The notes under the pieces were generated by a model. It worked only from the letters and a program-made list of their open reading frames with translations. It did no database searches and had not been told where the DNA came from. This document shows, piece by piece, positions 55,842-63,969 of a DNA stretch of 64,000 bases; positions within the stretch are counted from its first letter, which is position 1, and every line of letters starts with the position of its first letter. The position numbers and the translations under genes were made by a program. The DNA lies in the NCBI RefSeq assembly GCF_036030735.1, contig NZ_CP107928.1, positions 1,240,001 to 1,304,000 of the forward strand, written 5' to 3'. The stretch comes from Streptomyces sp. NBC_00425. Its GTDB lineage: Bacteria > Actinomycetota > Actinomycetes > Streptomycetales > Streptomycetaceae.

Positions 55842-56214
55842 GGAGGAAGACCGCCGGGGTCCAGGTCACCTCCCGGTTGACCTGGACCTTTTCGGTCAGG
55901 GCGGGGCTGGGCCGGTCGCGGGCGTCCCGGCCCGCGCTGTCGGATCCGGTCTTCGCGGTCGGCCGGCGTGCGACCCTCGCCCTGCTGCGGACGGCCCTGG
56001 GAGCGGCCCGGCGGCGTCCGCTCCCGCCGCCGACCGCCACCACGACCCGCCGACGCCACGGCCGACGCCGGTGAACGACGGTGGAGCAGGTGTGGTGGTC
56101 CCGCCGGGCAGCCCCAGGTCATGGGCCGGTCCGACGGGCGAGAGGGCCTGACGGGACGTCAGACCCCTTCCCTTTGCCGGTCGGTCAGTTCAGTTCGGTT
56201 CAGTTCAGTTCAGT
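55842..56214. other. Gene-poor stretch between SnoaL-like and GH27 genes
   Basis: 373 bp. It holds the terminator at 55858-55888 and the pentanucleotide repeat at 56186-56223. The middle (55900-56180) has an open frame rich in Arg/Pro/Ala but no start, ribosome site or recognisable protein pattern; I see no gene. Confidence 0.4.
55858..55888 (+). terminator. Rho-independent terminator with T-run
   Basis: GGTCCAGGTCA (55858-55868) pairs perfectly with TGACCTGGACC (55878-55888), loop 9, followed at once by TTTTC. The U-run is uncommon in this genome. It starts 17 bp after the SnoaL-like stop. Confidence 0.8.
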
Positions 56215-56223
56215 TCAGTTCAG
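56186..56223. repeat. CAGTT pentanucleotide microsatellite over the GH27 stop codon
   Basis: Seven tandem copies of CAGTT (one reads CGGTT) plus a partial copy. On the minus strand this is (AACTG)n, and the GH27 gene ends inside it: the last Asn codon and the TGA stop come from repeat units. A run like this is rare in a 72% GC genome. Confidence 0.85.
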
Positions 56224-58173
56224 GGTCCACTTCTGGTTGTCGGCGCTCCCGCACGACCACAGCACGATCGGGGTGCGGTTGGCCGTGGCCGCCCCGTACG
56301 CGTCGAGGCACAGGCCCGCGTTGACGTTGGTGATCGTGCCGTCGCTGTTGACGTTCCACTTCTGGTTGCTCTGGCCGGTGCAGTCCCAGATCACGACCTT
56401 GGTGCCGTTGGCGGTGCCGTGGTTGTAGGCGTCCAGGCACTTGTTGCCGTACACCACGAGCTCCTTGCGGGAGGTGTACGTCCAGGCCTGGTTGGAGCCA
56501 CCGTTGCAGTCCCAGAGCTCCGCCTGCGTGCCGTTGGCGATGGTGGAGTCGAACATGTCCAGGCAGCGGCCGGACTGCTTGCCGACGACGAGGCTGCCGT
56601 CCGTGCCGGGCAGGGGCCTGACCGTGATGTCCGCGAGGGCCGGGGCGCCCGTGAAGGCGAGCGTGTTGGCGGAGCCCTTCGACAGGGCGACCTGAAGGGT
56701 GATCGTGCCCTGTGTGGCGCCCGTCGGCGGGAAGGAAACGGTCGTCGGGGTCTGGCCGTTGACCTTGAGGGTCGCGGTGCGGGCGGTCGAGGCGGTGTTG
56801 GTGTAGGCGACGTCGACGACCTTCAGGCCGGTGCTGCCGGCGCTCACGCCGGAGAAGCTCGCCGTGCCGGTGTACGTGCTGCCCGCCGCCTCGGTGCCCC
56901 CGCTGACGGTGAGCATGACCGAGCCGCCCGCGGGGACGTTCGCCGTGTAGCCGGTGGCGAAGGCGCCGAGGTCGGCGCGGGCCCACGGGTCGCGCACGGT
57001 CGCGGACGCGCCGGTCAGGCCCAGGTCGGCCCAGCGGGCGGTGATGTTCGCGGCGGCGGAGGTCCGGTTGAGCAGGACGACGGCGCGCTTGCCGCTGCCG
57101 GCGAGGACCTTGCCGTACACCTGCAGCCCGCTGCCGTCCTCGGCGACCTTGACGCCCTGAAGGCCCCGCGCGTCCTGGTCGACGGCGACGACCTCGGGGT
57201 TCTTGAGGATGTTCGCCGTCTCCGTCGTCATGGTGGCCAGGTTGTTGCCGGCGAGGAGCGGCGCGCCGGAGACGGCCCACAGGTTCATGTGGGTGCGGTT
57301 CTGGGCGGCGGTGAAGCCGTCCATGCCGACCATCAGCATGTCGGCGTCGTTGTAGTAGCCGGTGTGCTGGGCCGTGGGGTGCACGTTACGGTCGTAGTTG
57401 GTCAGCAGGTTCGTCATGGACGGCTTGTTGCCGAACAGGATGATGTCGTCGTTGGTCCGCCACATCGCCCCCTGTCCGGGCGCCCAGTTCCACGGGTTCT
57501 GCCGTCCCCAGTTGCACAGCGACAGGGTCATCGGGCGGCCGGTCGTCGCCGTGGCCGTCGTGATCGCGTCGCTGATGGCCTGGAACGTCGTCTTCGCGTC
57601 GAGGCCCTCCTTGTCACCGCCGCACCAGTCGACCTTCACGAAGTCGAAGCCCCACCGGGAGAACTGGAGCATGTCCTGGTCGTAGTGGCCCTCGCTGCCG
57701 CTGCCCGGGGCGGCGGGGCGGCCGGTCGGGAAGTAGTAGCCGCAGCCGTCCTTGCCGGCGTCGGTGTAGATGCCGGCCTTGAGGCCCTTGCCGTGGATGT
57801 AGTCGGCGATGGCCTTCATGCCGCCGGGCCACTCCGACTCGTCCACGGTGATGTTGCCCGCGCTGTCACGGGTGCCCTGCCACCAGCCCTCGTCGATGTT
57901 GATGTACTGGTATCCGGCCGCCGGCAGGCCCGCGGCGACGAACGCGTCGACCTGCTGCTTGATGACGTTGTAGTCGATCTTGGCCGCGAAGCTGTTCCAG
58001 GAGGCCCAGCCCATCGGGGCGGCCGGCACGGCGATCTGGCGCGAGGTCGCGGCCCGGGCCGTGCCGGGCTGGGCGAACACCAGGGCGGCGGCGACCGTCA
58101 GCAGCAGGGCGAGCACCCGTGCGGCGGCGGATCTCCAGTGCCGGGCGAGATGCGCGGGGGGTGGGGGAAACAT
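56215..58173 (-). CDS. Secreted GH27 alpha-galactosidase with ricin-type lectin domain
   Basis: 652 residues. Signal peptide (about 15-42), GH27 catalytic barrel (about 48-320) with nucleophile D182 in FVKVDWCGG and acid D278 in YYNDADML, a beta domain (about 330-430), a CBM-like beta-sandwich (about 435-520) and a C-terminal CBM13/ricin-B trefoil with three QxW repeats (NQAWTY, NQKWNV, NQKWTL). It releases terminal alpha-galactose from plant oligo- and polysaccharides outside the cell. ATG 58173 with GGAG eight bases upstream. The gene has its own promoter and a palindrome in the leader. Confidence 0.93.
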   Translation of the reverse strand: MFPPPPAHLARHWRSAAARVLALLLTVAAALVFAQPGTARAATSRQIAVPAAPMGWASWNSFAAKIDYNVIKQQVDAFVAAGLPAAGYQYINIDEGWWQGTRDSAGNITVDESEWPGGMKAIADYIHGKGLKAGIYTDAGKDGCGYYFPTGRPAAPGSGSEGHYDQDMLQFSRWGFDFVKVDWCGGDKEGLDAKTTFQAISDAITTATATTGRPMTLSLCNWGRQNPWNWAPGQGAMWRTNDDIILFGNKPSMTNLLTNYDRNVHPTAQHTGYYNDADMLMVGMDGFTAAQNRTHMNLWAVSGAPLLAGNNLATMTTETANILKNPEVVAVDQDARGLQGVKVAEDGSGLQVYGKVLAGSGKRAVVLLNRTSAAANITARWADLGLTGASATVRDPWARADLGAFATGYTANVPAGGSVMLTVSGGTEAAGSTYTGTASFSGVSAGSTGLKVVDVAYTNTASTARTATLKVNGQTPTTVSFPPTGATQGTITLQVALSKGSANTLAFTGAPALADITVRPLPGTDGSLVVGKQSGRCLDMFDSTIANGTQAELWDCNGGSNQAWTYTSRKELVVYGNKCLDAYNHGTANGTKVVIWDCTGQSNQKWNVNSDGTITNVNAGLCLDAYGAATANRTPIVLWSCGSADNQKWTLN

Positions 58174-58197
58174 ACGGCGGCTCCAGCTTCGGGATAC

Positions 58198-58273
58198 TTC
58201 GATATATCGAACAGGGGTCGGCAAACCGAACGCACTGCGCGCCGAAAGTAGAACCGCCGACGGGTGAAGTCAA
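58198..58273 (-). promoter_or_regulatory. Promoter and 14-bp palindrome of the GH27 gene
   Basis: On the minus strand TTGACT (58273-58268) and TACTTT (58250-58245), 17-bp spacer, form a strong promoter with start near 58238. Downstream, at 58198-58211, lies the perfect palindrome TTCGATATATCGAA, AT-rich in a GC-rich region, 25 bp before the ATG. It has the form of an operator that blocks elongation or early transcription. The regulator is not identified. Confidence 0.65.
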
Positions 58274-58371
58274 CGGCTGCGACAGAACTGTTGTGACCGC
58301 TCTCAATCTGCAACCGGCCATGTGTGCGCGATCCTTCACCCACAGTCCTGCCCGCCGCCATACTGTCGGTC

Positions 58372-59613
58372 GTGCGAGTGGCGATCATGACGGCGGGTTC
58401 CCGGGGTGACGTGGCCCCCTTCACCGGGGTGGGGCACGCGCTCGTGCGGGCCGGACACCAGGTCACCCTGGTCACCCACGCGCGGTTCGCGCCGCTGGTG
58501 GCGGGCTCGGGTGTCGGCTTCCACGCGCTGCCCCTCGACCCGCGGGCCGAGCTGGAGTCCGAGCGGGGCCGCGGACTGCATCGCAGCGCCACCGGCCCCG
58601 GCAAGCTGCTGCGGGTGACCCGGATGGCACGGACGCTGGTCGGGCAGATCGCGGACGATCTGCTGGCCGCCGCCCGGGAGGCCGACGCGCTGCTGCTCTC
58701 GGCCTCGGTCTCGCCCCTCGGCCACACGATCGCCGAGGGGCTGTCCCTGCCGAGCCTCGGGCTCTACCTCCAACCCGTCGCCCCCACCCGCGAGTTCGCC
58801 CCGCCGATGCTGGGCGGCGGCTCCTGGGGAGCGGCCGGCAACCGACTCGCCGGGCACGGCGTCGAGGCGGCCGTCGAGCAGATCTTCACCCCGGTGCTGC
58901 CGGCGCTGCGGACCCGGCTGGGGCTGCCCGCCGTCCGCCGCGGCCTCACCCCTCGGCGAAGGCGGCGGCACGGCTGGCCGGTCCTGCACGGATTCAGTCC
59001 GCTGGTGGTGCCGCGTCCCCGGGACTGGCGCGCGGAGCTGGACGTCGCCGGTTACTGGTGGCCCCACGACCGCGACAGTCGACTGCCGCCCGGTCTGCGG
59101 GAGTTCCTGGACGCGGGGCCGCCACCGGTCTTCGTCGGGCTGGGCAGCGCGACGGTGCCCGACCCCCGGCGGCTCGGCGCCGAGATCGTCACGGCGTTGC
59201 GGCGGGCGGGGCTGCGCGGGGTGATCCAGCGCGGCTGGGCGGGTCTCACGGCCGACGGCGACGACATGGTGACGGTCGACGAGACGCCGCACTCACTGCT
59301 CTTCCCCCGGATGGCCGCGGTCGTCCATCACTGCGGCGCGGGCACGACGGCGGCCGGCGTACGGGCGGGCGTCCCGGCCGTGCCCGTGCCGATCCAGTTC
59401 GACGAGGGCTTCTGGGGCGAACGGCTCGTGGCGCTCGGGGTGGCCCCGGGCACGGTCCCCCTTCGCCGGCTGACCGCCGACACGCTGACGGCGGCTCTCG
59501 TCCGGGTCACCCGCGAACCCGGATTCGCCCGCCGGGCGGCGCAGCTGGGGGCACGGGTGCGCGGCGAGGACGGCGTGGGGCGGGTCGTGGAGGCGGTGAC
59601 CCGGCTGGGCTGA
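58372..59613 (+). CDS. GT1-family glycosyltransferase (UGT/sterol glucosyltransferase-like)
   Basis: 413 residues, GT-B fold. N-terminal AIMTAGSRGDVAPFTGVGHALVRAGHQVTLVTH fits the acceptor domain; the C-terminal donor domain has GLGSATVPDP and the nucleotide-sugar motif VHHCGAGTTAAGVRAGVPAVPVPIQFDEGFWGERL split over the PSPG-like region. It transfers a sugar to a lipid, sterol or natural product. GTG 58372 lies five bases after TACTGT, probably leaderless. No biosynthetic cluster is attached. Confidence 0.88.
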   Translation: MRVAIMTAGSRGDVAPFTGVGHALVRAGHQVTLVTHARFAPLVAGSGVGFHALPLDPRAELESERGRGLHRSATGPGKLLRVTRMARTLVGQIADDLLAAAREADALLLSASVSPLGHTIAEGLSLPSLGLYLQPVAPTREFAPPMLGGGSWGAAGNRLAGHGVEAAVEQIFTPVLPALRTRLGLPAVRRGLTPRRRRRHGWPVLHGFSPLVVPRPRDWRAELDVAGYWWPHDRDSRLPPGLREFLDAGPPPVFVGLGSATVPDPRRLGAEIVTALRRAGLRGVIQRGWAGLTADGDDMVTVDETPHSLLFPRMAAVVHHCGAGTTAAGVRAGVPAVPVPIQFDEGFWGERLVALGVAPGTVPLRRLTADTLTAALVRVTREPGFARRAAQLGARVRGEDGVGRVVEAVTRLG

Positions 59614-59642
59614 ACCCGTCCGGCCGGATCGCGGACACCCGC

Positions 59643-60317
59643 CTACCGCTCGCCCTGCGGCCCGCCGGGTTCCCATTCCGCCGGTCGCAGTATGGCCAGC
59701 AGTTGGCGCACCAGTTCGTCGACGACCTCGTCCAGGGTCGCGTCCACCCAGCCGGCGCTCCAGTCGTGCAGGAGGCCGTTGACGCTGCCGATGAAGGCGG
59801 TGGCCGCGAGGCGGTAGTCGCGCGGGGCGCCCTCGCCGCGGACGGCGGCCGCCGTCGCCTCGGCGCAGATCAGGTCGATCCAGCGGGCCCGGCGGGCCAG
59901 GCGCTGCTCGTCCAGCCGGGGGCTGACGCCGACGATCTCGACGAAGGTGATCCGGATGCGGCAGGGGTCGGAGGTGACGTTGGCGGCGTAGGCGCGGAAG
60001 ATCGCGGTGGCGCGTTCGGCGAGCGGCTCGCCCTCGGCGGCGAGGGCTGCGGCCACGACCGCCTCCTCGGCCCAGGCGTTCACCTGGAGGTGCAGCTCCG
60101 CCAGGACGTCCTCGAGGGTGCGGAACTCCTCGTAGAACTGGCGGGTCGACAGGCCGGCCGCCTCGCTGAGCGAGGCGACGGTGGTGCCCCGGTAGCCGGG
60201 CGCGCCGCCGAACGACCGCAGCGCCGCGTCCAGGAACCTGCCGCGTCGCTCGGCCTGCCGCTGCTCGGCGGACTTGCCGCCGTAGCGGCCGGTCGGCGCC
60301 CTGAGTCTGCCCGGCAT
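59643..60317 (-). CDS. TetR-family transcriptional regulator
   Basis: 224 residues. Helix-turn-helix in GTTVASLSEAAGLSTRQFYEEFRTLEDVLAEL split over helices 2-4, preceded by a basic arm, and a helical effector domain (about 75-215). ATG 60317 with GGGAGGG upstream. Divergent from the beta-propeller gene, with two inverted repeats between them as candidate operators. Confidence 0.87.
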   Translation of the reverse strand: MPGRLRAPTGRYGGKSAEQRQAERRGRFLDAALRSFGGAPGYRGTTVASLSEAAGLSTRQFYEEFRTLEDVLAELHLQVNAWAEEAVVAAALAAEGEPLAERATAIFRAYAANVTSDPCRIRITFVEIVGVSPRLDEQRLARRARWIDLICAEATAAAVRGEGAPRDYRLAATAFIGSVNGLLHDWSAGWVDATLDEVVDELVRQLLAILRPAEWEPGGPQGER

Positions 60318-60394
60318 GACCCTCCCTCGTCGCTCGGTGTTCCTCCACCGCCAATTTTGTCGTGTACGAGTCTTGTGGCGAAGGGCACCCCTTC

Positions 60395-60436
60395 CTTACT
60401 TTCCAGTAAGAACATTCTGAACGGGCCCGTGTTCAG
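60395..60436. promoter_or_regulatory. Two candidate TetR operators in the divergent gap
   Basis: CTTACT/AGTAAG (60395-60400 and 60405-60410, 4-bp spacer) and CTGAAC/GTTCAG (60417-60422 and 60431-60436, 8-bp spacer; its centre contains the palindrome ACGGGCCCGT). Both lie in the 191-bp gap between the TetR gene and the beta-propeller gene. Confidence 0.5.
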
Positions 60437-60508
60437 ATTCCGGCGGGGTTTCCCCCCGCCTTCACACCCCTGCCCCTGACCTTCCGCCCCCCAGAGGAGA
60501 GAGCAGTC

Positions 60509-61780
60509 ATGGCTGCCTTCAGATCCAGGCACCTTTGCCTCATCGCCGCCGCCGTCGCCCTGACCGTCACCGCTCCCGCCGCCGTGGCGTCCGCCGCGCC
60601 GGCCGCCACGGACTCCTCCACCGCCGCCGCACTGCGCGAGGTGCTCTTCGTCGGCAACAACTGGGAGGGCACCGCGGACGTCATCAAGTCCAGCGGCGAC
60701 TTCGCGAAGGTCGGCCGGATCAACGTGATCCCCGACAAGGACGCCCGGATGGCGGAGATCAACGGCGACCTGATCAAGTGGATCTACTTCATGGCCATCC
60801 GCAACGGCGTCGGTGAAGGGCACGACCAGTTCGTCGACGACATGTACACCACGCCGGACGGCGCGTCGGTGGTCGTCTCCCGGCCGAGCTTCGCCGACGT
60901 CGTCTCCATCGACCTGGCCACCGGGAAGATCAACTGGCGGTTCCCGGTGTCGGGTTACCGCTCGGACCACATGGCCGTCTCCCCCGACGGCAAGCGGGTC
61001 GCGGTCTCCGCGTCGATCTCGAACACCGTGCACGTCCTGGACATCGTCACCGGCAAGCAGGTGGGTTCGTTCAAGACCGGCGACAAGCCGCACGAGAACA
61101 TCTTCACCAAGGACGGCAAGTACATCTACAACATGGCGATCGGTGACGTGAACACGTCCCAGGACGCCCCGTGGCAGGACTTCACGAAGGGCGACCGGCG
61201 CATCACCGTCGTCGACGCGAACACGTACCAGCAGGTCAAGATCATCGACATGCGGCAGCGGCTGGACGCGATCGGTCTCAAGGACTACTCGGACGCCGTG
61301 CGCCCCGCGGTCTTCTCGCCGGACGAGTCCAAGCTGTACTTCCAGGTGTCGTTCTTCAACGGCTTCTTCGAGTACGACCTCGCCACGGACAAGATCACCC
61401 GTACGAAGACCCTGCCGAAGAACCCCGCGACCAGCGACGACCGCACCACGTACGTCAACGACTCGCGCCACCACGGCCTGTCGATGAGCCCGGACGGCAG
61501 CAAGCTGTGCGTGGCGGGCACGATGGACGACTACGCGACGGTCGTCAACCGCGCCACCCTCGAGGAGGGCCCGCTGGTCACCGCCTCCAAGCCCTACTGG
61601 GCCACGGTCAGCGGCGACGGCAAGGACTGCGTCATCTCCGAGAGCGGCGCCGACCAGGTGACCGCGATCTCCTTCGCCACCGGGCAGAAGGTCGTGTCGG
61701 TTCCCGTGGGCGACCATCCGCAGCGGGTCCGGCTCGGCCATGTGGCGGCGGACTGGACCGGCACCGGATCCGGCAGCTGA
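60509..61780 (+). CDS. Secreted YncE-like beta-propeller protein
   Basis: 423 residues. Signal peptide ending near ASAAPA, then repeated blades with the YncE/WD-like pattern (VVVSRPSFADVVSIDLATGKINW; MAVSPDGKRVAVSASISNTVHVLDIVTGKQVGSF and so on). A lactonase-like or binding role is possible, since seven-bladed propellers serve both. ATG 60509 with GAGGAG about ten bases upstream. Probably controlled by the divergent TetR protein. Confidence 0.85.
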   Translation: MAAFRSRHLCLIAAAVALTVTAPAAVASAAPAATDSSTAAALREVLFVGNNWEGTADVIKSSGDFAKVGRINVIPDKDARMAEINGDLIKWIYFMAIRNGVGEGHDQFVDDMYTTPDGASVVVSRPSFADVVSIDLATGKINWRFPVSGYRSDHMAVSPDGKRVAVSASISNTVHVLDIVTGKQVGSFKTGDKPHENIFTKDGKYIYNMAIGDVNTSQDAPWQDFTKGDRRITVVDANTYQQVKIIDMRQRLDAIGLKDYSDAVRPAVFSPDESKLYFQVSFFNGFFEYDLATDKITRTKTLPKNPATSDDRTTYVNDSRHHGLSMSPDGSKLCVAGTMDDYATVVNRATLEEGPLVTASKPYWATVSGDGKDCVISESGADQVTAISFATGQKVVSVPVGDHPQRVRLGHVAADWTGTGSGS

Positions 61781-61794
61781 CGGCGGCGATCTCG

Positions 61795-61841
61795 GCGACG
61801 AAGGGGTGGGTGGCGGTGACCGCCGCCCACCCCTTCGTCGC
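61795..61841. terminator. 22-bp hairpin terminator between convergent genes
   Basis: GCGACGAAGGGGTGGG (61795-61810) pairs with 61826-61841, continues through a G-U pair and GGCGG/CCGCC, and closes on a three-base loop TGA. It starts 15 bp after the beta-propeller stop and ends 11 bp before the GH5 gene stop. Confidence 0.85.
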
Positions 61842-61851
61842 GCCGGTGCGG

Positions 61852-63723
61852 CTACCCGACCTTCTGGGCCACCCACGCCGACAGTTCGGTGCGGGCCGCG
61901 GCCAGCTGGGTCGCGGTCGGCGCGCTCGCGCCGTTGGTGACCAGTGCGTAGTGCACCGCGCCCGAGTCGGACGCGCTGAGCAGCAGGCGCCTGCTGCCCG
62001 TGCCGCCTGGTTCGACGGCCGCCGCGATCTTCGTGGTGGCCGTGTAGGCGGGGGGCGCGTACACGGCGCCGAGGTCGGAGACGACGGTGGTCGTGGCGGT
62101 CGGGAAGGAGGCGGGCAGATGCAGTTCGGTGGGCGCCGCGCCGCCGGCCGAGCGCCACACGAGCAGCGCGTACTGGCCGGAGCCGACGAGCTGTTTCGTG
62201 GTGGGCAGGGAGCTGGGGACCGGGTTCCAGGTGAGGGTGGTGGAGCCGTCGCGGGAGCGGTCCTCATAGGTGAAGGCGACGGTCGTGCCGGAGGTGGCGC
62301 TCGGGTAGACCCGGTCGAGGAGTCGCGCGTCCTGGCGGAGCGTGGCGTTGCCGGAGTCGTCGAGGCGCACGGCCGACAGGTCCTCGTCGTTCCAGGCGTC
62401 GCCGCCGGTGAGCACCTTGTCGGGGTTGCCGTTCATCAGCTCGTGATGGCGGCCCCAGTAGATGTCCCACTGCCACTGGCTGCCGGAGAGGACCGGGCCG
62501 GAGACGGCCGGGGTCGTCCACCAACCGGAGCCCTTCACCCGGGAGTCGAGCGCCTGGTACATGGCCTTGAGGACGGTCGGCGCCTTGTCGGAGACGTTGC
62601 CGGCCAGCGGATGGCCGAACTCGCTGACGACGGCCGTGGTCCCGGTCGCCGCGGCCCGGTCGCGGACGGCGCCGAAGTCGGTGACGTACTGGCCGTCCGC
62701 CGCCTTGCCCCACATCAGGATCCCGGAGATGGCCTTCTGGTCGTAGAAGTGGGTGTTGAAGACATAGCGGGAGCCGAGCGTGCCCACGTCGAGGAGTCCG
62801 CCCTCCTGCCGCTGGGAGTCGATGTTGCCGTTCCAGAACATGTTCGGCTCGACGAAGGCGGGTTTGTCCTGCCAGCCGGCCGCGTCCATCCGGGCCCGGA
62901 ACTTCACGTAGAAGGGCCACAGAAGGTCGCGTTCCCAGGCGCGGCTGGTCTGACCGGAGTCGTAGGTCCCGGCGTAGGGCTCGTTGTAGGGGTCGAATCC
63001 GACGACGCCGGCGAACTCCTCGGCGCTCAGGTGCTGTCTGACGTACGCCATGGTCTGCTCGGCGGTGGCGAGGAAGTTGTCCTGGACGCCGCGGGCGTTG
63101 TGCCAGAAGTCGTACTGGGCGGCCTTCACCGCCCCGTTCTGGGTGATGTTCTGGCCCCAGAAGAAGCAGATGCCGCAGGATTCCGCGGGGTAACCGCCGA
63201 GGTCCACGGCCCACTTGGGGGCGCCGTCGCCGGTGTACCAGCTGCCCTGGTTGAACAGGTGGCGGGAGTAGAGGTCCTGGTGGAAGTCGGGGTAGACGCG
63301 GATGCCGGCGTCGAGGAAGGCGCGCATCTGCTCGGTGGCGGCGGCGAGGTAGACGGTGTCGACCTTGCCGCGCACGGGCTCGGCGTAGGCCCAGGAGAGC
63401 AGGAAGCGCACGGAGTTGCCACCGCCGAGGGCGCGCAGCGCGGCCGCCGACTTCCTGGCGTCGGCGACCGAGGCGAAGGGCAGGCCCTTGTTCTCGTCGA
63501 GCTTGGTCTCGCCGGAGACGTTGTATCCGCGCAGCACGACCTCGCGGCCGTTGCCGTCGACGAAACGGCCGTTGGACACGGTGAGCGCCGTGCCGTCGAA
63601 GGGGAGCGAGCCGGGGAGCGTGGCGTCCGCGGCGGCGGGCGAGGCGCCCGCCGCCGTCAGGAAGCCGCAGAGTCCGCAGAGGACCACCAGAACAGCGAGC
63701 AGACGTGCCCGGATATTCGGCAT
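61852..63723 (-). CDS. Secreted GH5 glycosidase, endoglycoceramidase-like
   Basis: 623 residues. Signal peptide (about 1-33), then a GH5 barrel with VLRGYNVSG, PDFHQDLYSR, acid/base E248 in FDPYNEP and nucleophile E368 in VVSEFGHPL. The DFHQD and DPYNEP stretches are typical of endoglycoceramidases and related GH5 members rather than plant-type cellulases. A C-terminal beta-sandwich (about 480-600) follows. Expected substrate: glycolipid or oligosaccharide outside the cell. ATG 63723 has no strong ribosome site; TTGACG (63759-63754) lies upstream as a possible -35. Confidence 0.85.
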   Translation of the reverse strand: MPNIRARLLAVLVVLCGLCGFLTAAGASPAAADATLPGSLPFDGTALTVSNGRFVDGNGREVVLRGYNVSGETKLDENKGLPFASVADARKSAAALRALGGGNSVRFLLSWAYAEPVRGKVDTVYLAAATEQMRAFLDAGIRVYPDFHQDLYSRHLFNQGSWYTGDGAPKWAVDLGGYPAESCGICFFWGQNITQNGAVKAAQYDFWHNARGVQDNFLATAEQTMAYVRQHLSAEEFAGVVGFDPYNEPYAGTYDSGQTSRAWERDLLWPFYVKFRARMDAAGWQDKPAFVEPNMFWNGNIDSQRQEGGLLDVGTLGSRYVFNTHFYDQKAISGILMWGKAADGQYVTDFGAVRDRAAATGTTAVVSEFGHPLAGNVSDKAPTVLKAMYQALDSRVKGSGWWTTPAVSGPVLSGSQWQWDIYWGRHHELMNGNPDKVLTGGDAWNDEDLSAVRLDDSGNATLRQDARLLDRVYPSATSGTTVAFTYEDRSRDGSTTLTWNPVPSSLPTTKQLVGSGQYALLVWRSAGGAAPTELHLPASFPTATTTVVSDLGAVYAPPAYTATTKIAAAVEPGGTGSRRLLLSASDSGAVHYALVTNGASAPTATQLAAARTELSAWVAQKVG

Positions 63724-63969
63724 GTCCACTACAGTCCGGCGATTTCCGTACACCGTCAATACATTCTGACCCCTGAGTAAGTTCCTGCACAGCAAGCCCA
63801 GTTGGCCACCATGCAGGTCATGTGCACCAGGTATTCCTGGGGGTTCGGCGGTTTGCCGTCCGCGCGGAGGCACTCGGGGGCGCGCCGGGGAGGACCGCCG
63901 CGGTCCGCCACGCCCCTGCGGTCGGCCGGCGGAACGGCGGACAGCGCGGCGACGGCATACCGTGCAATC

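Noticed and set aside
55889..56180. Arg/Pro-rich open frame after the SnoaL-like terminator
   Set aside because: No start with ribosome site and no recognisable domain; treated as non-coding.
61171..63780. Plus-strand open frame of about 870 codons across the beta-propeller and GH5 genes
   Set aside because: It crosses a 22-bp terminator hairpin and is antisense to a complete GH5 enzyme; composition is low complexity.
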